Part shown: piece by piece, positions 35,604 through 41,043 of the stretch
How the letters are laid out: every line of letters begins with the position of its first letter
How positions within the stretch are numbered: the stretch's first letter is position 1
Origin: a bacterium
Lineage (GTDB): Bacteria; Babelota; Babeliae; Babelales; RVW-14
Length of the DNA stretch: 41,043 nt
Direction of reading: 5' to 3'
Assembly: GCA_023249935.1 (NCBI GenBank)
Contig: JAHFBQ010000003.1
Span: forward strand, 1 to 41,043
The notes under the pieces: model-generated
Database searches by the model: none
The model's input: the letters and a program-made list of their open reading frames with translations, nothing else
Told to the model about the DNA's origin: nothing
Made by a program: the position numbers and the translations under genes

Positions 35604-35632
35604 ACGCGGGTACGCGTAATACGTACCCGCGT
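35604..35632 (-). repeat. Hairpin element between M1 and P1 (matched by 29530-29558)
   Basis: A perfect 11-base inverted repeat (35604-35614 with 35622-35632, ACGCGGGTACG) without a T run, at the same place relative to its genes as the hairpin in the other cassette copy. Confidence 0.6.
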
Positions 35633-35647
35633 ACTTTCTAAAGTTGC

Positions 35648-37996
35648 TTAGTTGTTTACCGTTGCATCGATAGCAGCAGCCTTAGCTTTCTTGCCTTTAG
35701 CTTTCTTGCCTTTTTTATGATCACGCTCTTCAGCATCGGGTTTACCATCACCGTCAACATCAATCATAGCGGCATCAGCCTTTTTACCTTTTTTACCCTT
35801 AGCTTTTTTGCCTTCTTTTTTACCTTTTTTACCCTTAGCTTTTTTAGCATCCTTAGCTTCTTTTTGCTCTTTACGTTGCTTGGCTTTTTTATCAGCAGCT
35901 TCAAAGCCTTTAGATGCTTGCGGCATTGCAGCAGGTGTATCATCTGGCCAGCTTATGCCATAGAGTTTACCGTCTTCACTCACAACATAGGTTGTTCCAT
36001 CGGTAGCAACAGTAGCTGCAACAGCTTTAATTGCGGCTCCACTAGCATCAGCAAGAGGTACTTGCTGCCATGGGTTTGCAGGATCGACACTAAGCTTATA
36101 TTGACCAAGAGAACCATCTTCAAGAATAATTACACCAAAGTCATCAAAGATAAGTTGCTTTTCTTTTGTTCCCTTATTATCAATAGTTTTTTCAATTTCA
36201 TGATCTTGCAAACCAAACGCTATACTCTTAACTTTTTTTCCTGGTATGCGAGCAAAGCCAATTGGAAGATCCAACTGATCCTGAAGCTCTTCAGCCATAC
36301 GAGCAACCTTATCTGCTTCAGCTTTTGTCTTTGCCTCTTCTGCACTTAATTTTGTAGCAGCATCCCTAGCTGCTTGTTCAGCGGCATCTTCAGCAGTTTT
36401 TTTAGCTGCCTCTAAAGCCTTTAGAGCTCGAGATTTTTCCTCACTGTCCGCTAACGCAGCAAGCCTTGCTCGCTCTTTTGCATCAGCATCATCTTTTGCA
36501 GCCTGCAGAGCAATCGCTTGCTCTGCTAACTGTGCTTGAGCGGCAGCAACCAAGGCCTTTTGCTTAGCAGCTTCTGCAGGACCAAACATTTCTTCGATCT
36601 CTTTATTCACTGCCACTAAGTGATCACGCGCCGTATTATTCGCTACAGTGGTAGGCAAAACAAGAGAGAACCGATATTTTTCAAATAATACATGACGTCC
36701 AACACCAAGGTTGCTCTTGCCCCAAGGATCCTCAGCAAGAAGCTCATGATAGGTTCCACCCCAACGACTATCAGGATGAGTCCAGCAATAAGACCCAAAA
36801 TTGATATTCTTAACACGAACAAGATCCATACTAGAAATTGGTCCCTCTTGTCCGACAATAATAGGCTCTAAAGTAAAAACCGCTTGATTATTTGCGGTAG
36901 AAGAATGCTCTGGTCTGCTTATAACAATTTCGCGATATCCAGCACCATGACGAGAATCAGGATGCATCCATAGATATCTAAATGGTAACAATAATCCAGC
37001 CTTATCGCCCTCGCCAGGACCGCCATGCACCGCCATTATTTTAATCTTGTCACCAAAATTAATTGGTCCGGTCTTGAATTTATCATCCGCATTATGGATA
37101 ACAAAAAATGACGGACCTTCTTTAACACGAGGATCATTCCATGGCCCTGCAAGTAGTTCTAGATGATCATGCGGTGGATAGTTATTACCTCCATCATATC
37201 GACTACCACCATGCGCCCATACTCGACGATCTGCGTAGGTAGCACTACACGCCCCAGTTTCAGCATCCCAAAACACCGGGGTCCAATATGAAAGCTTGGT
37301 AGATCTACTTTCATCATACTTAGCTTTTATTGCCGTATTTTTATCTGGTTGAGCAACAATCTCAATAATCCACCAGTCATTGTCATCGCGCCCAGCATAC
37401 GTAGTTATCTCATTCTTACCTTGCTTCCAATCAGCCATAAGTGAGTGTAAAACCCGACCAGTGTTTTCATGCTTTAGCTTTACTGCATAGCCATCTGTAA
37501 CGTACCCAGCGCCAACCTCACGGGCTATCTCTGCAACAACCCAATTATCATTTGTATCACCATTACCATTGCTGCCATATACTGTTGTTTCTGACTGTCT
37601 AGTAATTGGAGATATTGCATTATGGCTATGCAGATTGCGACCTGTCTTGACATTTTCTAATCGAAATACCTGATTGAAACGCATAGGCCAACCAATCGCT
37701 GAGCGAGCAGTATCTTGGGCATTAAAGTCAAAATTCCATCGATCACCAGAATGCTTACCTTTCACAATCCAATGAGCACCAGAAGCACTTGCATCAGTTC
37801 CTCCATATACAGCAACCTGTCCAGAAGTTCCATCGTGAGTGTAATTCTCCTCAGCATCGGTCAGATACTTACCGGTTGCACTATGCTTAAGCCGTATCGA
37901 ACAGCCATAAGTGACAGGATCTCTCTCATAGGCCAAAACAGCACTTGCCATGAGGGTAAACACCCCGCAAAGCAATAAATACATTCTCTTCTTCAT
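35648..37996 (-). CDS. M1: secreted MIR-domain protein with coiled coil and Lys-rich Ca-loop tail
   Basis: A 782-residue exported protein, second gene of cassette copy 1. The signal peptide (1-22) is followed by an SDF2/MIR-like beta-trefoil (about 26-212) with LHSHNAISPITRQSETTVYG, GDTNDNWVV, VKLKHENTGRVLHS and NDWWIIE. A second block (about 235-450) shows three related units: WAHGGSRYDGG (W260), WMHPDSRHGAGYREIV (W343) and WTHPDSRWGGTYHELL (W405), as expected of a threefold beta-trefoil. A coiled coil (about 455-575), a short tectonin-like part (576-690) and a Lys-rich tail with one Ca-type loop (Asp746 to Glu757) follow. I chose the ATG at 37996 because GAAAGGG sits nine bases upstream. 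The leader is nearly identical to that of M2. Eukaryotic SDF2 acts in the ER; the role here is unknown, probably binding glycans or proteins outside the cell. Confidence 0.85.
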   Translation of the reverse strand: MKKRMYLLLCGVFTLMASAVLAYERDPVTYGCSIRLKHSATGKYLTDAEENYTHDGTSGQVAVYGGTDASASGAHWIVKGKHSGDRWNFDFNAQDTARSAIGWPMRFNQVFRLENVKTGRNLHSHNAISPITRQSETTVYGSNGNGDTNDNWVVAEIAREVGAGYVTDGYAVKLKHENTGRVLHSLMADWKQGKNEITTYAGRDDNDWWIIEIVAQPDKNTAIKAKYDESRSTKLSYWTPVFWDAETGACSATYADRRVWAHGGSRYDGGNNYPPHDHLELLAGPWNDPRVKEGPSFFVIHNADDKFKTGPINFGDKIKIMAVHGGPGEGDKAGLLLPFRYLWMHPDSRHGAGYREIVISRPEHSSTANNQAVFTLEPIIVGQEGPISSMDLVRVKNINFGSYCWTHPDSRWGGTYHELLAEDPWGKSNLGVGRHVLFEKYRFSLVLPTTVANNTARDHLVAVNKEIEEMFGPAEAAKQKALVAAAQAQLAEQAIALQAAKDDADAKERARLAALADSEEKSRALKALEAAKKTAEDAAEQAARDAATKLSAEEAKTKAEADKVARMAEELQDQLDLPIGFARIPGKKVKSIAFGLQDHEIEKTIDNKGTKEKQLIFDDFGVIILEDGSLGQYKLSVDPANPWQQVPLADASGAAIKAVAATVATDGTTYVVSEDGKLYGISWPDDTPAAMPQASKGFEAADKKAKQRKEQKEAKDAKKAKGKKGKKEGKKAKGKKGKKADAAMIDVDGDGKPDAEERDHKKGKKAKGKKAKAAAIDATVNN

Positions 37997-38094
37997 TACA
38001 TACATCCCTTTCTATTAACCATACAGTTACCTACTCATCAAGCACTATGATAAATTGCAAAGCGAAAGGTAAAGTAAAAAAACTTTTAATTCCA

Positions 38095-38158
38095 TAAGCT
38101 GTAAAACAAAGTCCCCGGCATACAGAGATGTATGCCGGGGACTTTGTTTTACAGCTTA
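38095..38158 (-). terminator. Terminator after F1 with perfect 30-base arms
   Basis: An exact inverted repeat of 30 bases (38095-38124 with 38129-38158) around a four-base loop, with T-rich sequence at the outer end of the minus-strand arm (ACTTTGTTTT). It starts five bases after the F1 stop. Copy 2 has no such element between F2 and M2. Confidence 0.9.
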
Positions 38159-38162
38159 GAAC

Positions 38163-40919
38163 TTAAGCAGCAGCTGACTCTACAGCTTTAGTTTTATGCC
38201 TTTTCTTTTCTCTAGCACCAGGCTTCCCGTCATGGTCAGCATCAACTACATCTTGCTTGCCATCACCATCAGCATCTGTAACCCTTTTTCGCTTTTTATC
38301 TTTGCCTTTCTTTTCTCCTTTATGACCACTCGCTACAGCATCTGGTTTGCCATCGCCGTCAGCATCGATCATTGCACCATCGGCATGCTTATCTTTTTTG
38401 CCTTTGCCTTTCTTGCCTTTGCCTTTCTTGTCTTTCTTGCCTTTTTTATGATCGCGCTCTTCAGCATCAGATTTTCCATCGCCATCAGCATCAATCATGG
38501 CGCCATCGGCATGCTTATCTTTTTTGCCTTTGCCTTTTTTATCTTTCTTAGCTTTCTTACCTTCTTTATGATCTTGCTTTTCAGCATCAGGTTTTCCATC
38601 ACCATCAGCATCAATCATTTTTGCTACGCCTTTTTTTAGCTTCTTTTTATCTTTCTTCTTTTCCTTTTTGTCCTTCTTAACTTTCTTATCTTTCACATGC
38701 TTTGCTTGGTCTTTAGCCTTATCTGCAGCTTCTTTTGCTGCTTTTGCAGCAGTTTCTGCTTCGGTTTTTGACGCAGCATCTTTTGCTTCCTCTGCGGCCT
38801 TAGCTGCTTTTACTGCTGCCTCAGCTGCTTCTTTTGCTGCCTTATCAGCGGCTGCAGCTGCCGCCGCTTCTGCTGCTGCTTTTGCCGCTGCCTCAGCAGG
38901 ACCTCTAACAGGAATATCCAATGTTCCTTTTTTCAAGACCTCTCCCCTGATATTCATCAGGAGTAACGCACCGCCTTGATTTGCAACAGCTTCTTTGATT
39001 CCTTCAACAGGTTTGCCAGCAGCATCCATCACCGGAGCCCAAGCACCCTTGTCAAACTTATGAAGGTAATAGCGACCATCCTGTTCCTTGGTACCATACA
39101 TAGTATCTTTATCGATGATGGCAAAGCGGCCTATTTTGTTTGGATTGTCAAATTCTACCCATTCACCGTCTTCTAGTTGGTAACAATCGAGATTTTTGTT
39201 AACCGCTAACAATGTATGTGGATAACCGGCAGCAATCGACATTGCTTGACCATGCGCAATGCGCTTCCATGCTCCATTAGAGTAAATGAAAACATCCGAA
39301 GACTCTTTATCAAGAATCGCGATCAAATCTTTACTTGCAATAGCCACACGATCCATGTCGATTGGTCTATCATCAGCCCCTTTTGGCGCTCCAAGGTTTT
39401 TCCAAGTATCTCCGCCATCATAAGAAACGAACAAACTTCCATCATCAGCAAGTACGCCAGCAGTACCATCAGCCGCAACCGCAACATCCTCAAATTTTGC
39501 AGGCGCTACTGAGCCATCTTTGACCTCAACAGCTTCCCAACCACCCATCGTAGCACCACTCATTTTGCTGAGCTTACGATCAGCAGAATCAATCATCATT
39601 GCAAGATATTTACCTTTAGTGGTTGCACCAAGAGCAATGCGATGCGCAACCCCCTCAATTTTTTCAATACCAGCAATATCTGAAATGGTCTGTTCCTCAA
39701 TAGTTGCTTCTGGATCGATTTGAATATCTTTAAATTCAACATCAAGATACCAACCCCCAAGTCCAAGATATCCTAACCCATCAACAACAGAATTTGCATG
39801 AGTAACTCGTTGATGCTCATTTTTTCCAAGAATCGTACCTTTACCCCAGGCAATAGTAACCTTACCGTCGGCTACTTCATAGGTTGCCCAATAATCTTCC
39901 CACGCAGTACCTTGATAGCTTCCAGTTTTTTCAAAATCACGGTCACTATCTTTTATTCTCCAGGCATGAAGCTTATCTCCATCAAATCCCCATCCACCGG
40001 TCAACATATCACCTTGATCACCACCTTTTTTGGCAGGATCATTTTCATACAACCAACGACGATCAATTTCGGTCCCACCATTATGAATGATACTGCGCGT
40101 GTTAGCATGGGCACCGATTGCTATCCAATACGCTTGATTATTAGCAAAATTTGCGGCGGGACTAAAAACAATATACGCATCCAGCGGCGCTTTAATTTTA
40201 AGCTTCACGGCACCACTTTTTGCCGACTTAAACGTCCATTTATCAGAGAAAGCAAAACCGTTTGCATCACGCATTGCACGTCTGAATGTAAACGCTGAAC
40301 CTCCGGCACGATCTTCATCGCCAACTGGATCGATGATTTCGATTTTTAGCCTTTCCCAAGTTCCATCACCAGAGGGACGATTCAGCGCATAGTTACCAGC
40401 AACTCGCCCATCAAAAAGATTGCCAGGAACTACTGACAAAAAGGTTTCTGTTGCTCTATTTTTTAATCGAACACCATCAAGATCATTCGCATCAGCAGTA
40501 ATCAAAGCCCATTGCTCCCAAGCACCAAAATTCCAATTTTCAAAACGACATACACGCATTGATGGATCAGAAACATTGCACTGTAAATTCTTACCACGAT
40601 TTTGTAGTGTTTTGATAGCAAGCCAGTTAGGATCATTGCTCATACGAACTATTTGAAACTGACAACGAGGATCAGTTTTATCTGTACCAGTTGCTTTAAG
40701 ATATTTATACTCATTTGGGTTTCCTGTGTCCGCAGAAGTCTTTTCAAGACACAAATATTTATTTCGTTCCTTAGAATAAATAGCCACTACAGTTCCGGCC
40801 TTTAACTGCTGTAACTGAGGTGAATCTTCAGCCGCACTTGCAGGAAGTTCGGCCAACAGCCTACCATCGATTATGGCAACCGCCAACAGGCCAGCTAATA
40901 AATATCGACATTGTTTCAT
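38163..40919 (-). CDS. F1: secreted protein with FAMeT-like domain, propeller, Ala-rich coil and Lys-rich Ca-loop tail
   Basis: A 918-residue exported protein, first gene of cassette copy 1. The signal peptide (MKQCRYLLAGLLAVAIIDGRLLA) is followed by a beta-trefoil-like part (about 35-190; VVAIYSKERNKYLCLEK, LKNRATETFLSV). A Methyltransf_FA/FAMeT-like domain (about 200-400) has AYIVFSPAANF, YWIAIGAHANTRSII, YWATYEVADGKVTIAWG and YLGLGGWYLDVEF. A tectonin-like propeller (about 410-680; VAVAADGTAGVLADDGSLFV, SIAAGYPHTLLAVN), an Ala-rich helix (about 690-765) and a Lys-rich tail with five DxDGDGK-type or DADHDGK loops complete it. I chose the ATG at 40919 because AAAGGAGA lies just upstream; an open frame reaches a TTG at 40961. 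It is followed by a very strong terminator. Confidence 0.84.
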   Translation of the reverse strand: MKQCRYLLAGLLAVAIIDGRLLAELPASAAEDSPQLQQLKAGTVVAIYSKERNKYLCLEKTSADTGNPNEYKYLKATGTDKTDPRCQFQIVRMSNDPNWLAIKTLQNRGKNLQCNVSDPSMRVCRFENWNFGAWEQWALITADANDLDGVRLKNRATETFLSVVPGNLFDGRVAGNYALNRPSGDGTWERLKIEIIDPVGDEDRAGGSAFTFRRAMRDANGFAFSDKWTFKSAKSGAVKLKIKAPLDAYIVFSPAANFANNQAYWIAIGAHANTRSIIHNGGTEIDRRWLYENDPAKKGGDQGDMLTGGWGFDGDKLHAWRIKDSDRDFEKTGSYQGTAWEDYWATYEVADGKVTIAWGKGTILGKNEHQRVTHANSVVDGLGYLGLGGWYLDVEFKDIQIDPEATIEEQTISDIAGIEKIEGVAHRIALGATTKGKYLAMMIDSADRKLSKMSGATMGGWEAVEVKDGSVAPAKFEDVAVAADGTAGVLADDGSLFVSYDGGDTWKNLGAPKGADDRPIDMDRVAIASKDLIAILDKESSDVFIYSNGAWKRIAHGQAMSIAAGYPHTLLAVNKNLDCYQLEDGEWVEFDNPNKIGRFAIIDKDTMYGTKEQDGRYYLHKFDKGAWAPVMDAAGKPVEGIKEAVANQGGALLLMNIRGEVLKKGTLDIPVRGPAEAAAKAAAEAAAAAAADKAAKEAAEAAVKAAKAAEEAKDAASKTEAETAAKAAKEAADKAKDQAKHVKDKKVKKDKKEKKKDKKKLKKGVAKMIDADGDGKPDAEKQDHKEGKKAKKDKKGKGKKDKHADGAMIDADGDGKSDAEERDHKKGKKDKKGKGKKGKGKKDKHADGAMIDADGDGKPDAVASGHKGEKKGKDKKRKRVTDADGDGKQDVVDADHDGKPGAREKKRHKTKAVESAAA
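38340..38620 (-). repeat. Lys-rich / Ca-loop repeats inside F1
   Basis: Three DNA repeats of about 120 bases encode the loops with MIDADGDGKxDA and the Lys/Gly stretches between them. Long parts are nearly identical to the 120-base repeats in P1, so the module has been copied between genes. Confidence 0.8.
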
Positions 40920-40967
40920 AAACTCTCCTTTAGTTGAAACAAACCAAAACTCTTTCACCAAGAAAAG

Positions 40968-40997
40968 ATCCTAACCCGTTTTCACATGTATTTGCAA
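40968..40997 (-). promoter_or_regulatory. Candidate promoter of F1
   Basis: On the minus strand, TTGCAA (40997-40992) and TAGGAT (40973-40968) are 18 bases apart, each a 4/6 match. The site lies just downstream of the terminator of the preceding unit and about 50 bases before the F1 start. Confidence 0.3.
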
Positions 40998-41004
40998 GGT
41001 CGAT

Positions 41005-41043
41005 AAAAAAGAAGCCTGGTTTTTACGTAAACCTGGCTTCTTC
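41005..41043 (-). terminator. Terminator of a minus-strand gene beyond the right edge
   Basis: A hairpin with GAAGCC and GGTTT paired segments and one mismatch, followed on the minus strand by TTTTTT (41010-41005). The gene it ends lies outside the window, so F1 starts a new transcript. Confidence 0.75.

Larger units (their letters stand above)
28044..40919 (-). repeat. Tandemly duplicated three-gene cassette (F-M-P, F-M-P)
   Basis: Two copies in the same order and strand: 34593-40919 (F1-M1-P1) and 28044-34475 (F2-M2-P2). M1/M2 and P1/P2 are closely similar along most of their length, and F1/F2 share domain order but are more divergent. Matching leaders before both M genes and matching hairpins between M and P show that intergenic DNA was duplicated too. 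Confidence 0.85.

Noticed and set aside
28044..40919. Insertion sequences or phage genes that could explain the cassette duplication
   Set aside because: No transposase, integrase or terminal inverted repeats were found around the duplicated block; simple tandem duplication is sufficient.

Overview
The window looks like a chromosomal piece of a Gram-negative-type, host-associated bacterium. LptD, BamD and YidC imply an LPS-bearing outer membrane, and FtsI/FtsL imply septal peptidoglycan. Several features point to a protist- or cell-associated endosymbiont: a histone H1-like basic protein, many secreted proteins of unknown function, a polymorphic-toxin gene, and a large block of secreted proteins built from domains typical of eukaryotes. 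My best guess is Candidatus Dependentiae (TM6/Babeliae). This is inferred from gene content and style, not from any marker that proves it. The genetic code is standard.

Left part (1-6150, minus strand): a secreted, possibly fibre- or adhesin-like protein with its own terminator, then yidC-recR-lptD as a compact operon for envelope assembly plus recombination repair. 6339-9394 (plus): a secreted toxin of about 824 residues ending in a bacterial EndoU-type nuclease domain, followed by a candidate immunity gene. 9561-10753: bamD and yraN. 10725-12646 (minus): ftsL-ftsI, with translationally coupled overlapping start and stop. 12786-19057 (plus): a thioredoxin-fold lipoprotein, cysS, the potassium transporter kup, tRNA-Gly(GCC) with encoded CCA, a Jag/KhpB-like protein and mnmE. 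19090-22556: four secreted proteins, namely a C39-type peptidase and three helical proteins, one of which is frameshifted at a run of seven A. 22661-25222: clpB. 25315-25593 (minus): histone-like protein. 26011-27984: priA.

Right part (28044-40919, all minus strand): the most striking region. Six secreted proteins form a tandemly duplicated three-gene cassette, in transcription order F1-M1-P1 then F2-M2-P2. F proteins carry a beta-trefoil-like start, a FAMeT-like (Methyltransf_FA) beta-domain and a tectonin-like propeller. M proteins carry an SDF2/MIR-like beta-trefoil, a second trefoil-like block with three W-x-H-x-x-S-R-type repeats, a coiled coil and a short propeller segment. P proteins carry a small propeller, and P2 also has a DUF3395-like domain. 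All six end in Lys-rich low-complexity tails. In copy 1 only, the tails hold eight EF-hand/thrombospondin-3-like loops (core DxDGDGKxD or a variant). I infer a family of exported, modular, lectin-like surface or host-interaction proteins. Their function is not known to me.

Strong hairpin terminators separate F1 from M1, P1 from F2, and P2 from priA, which suggests transcripts F1, M1-P1 and F2-M2-P2.
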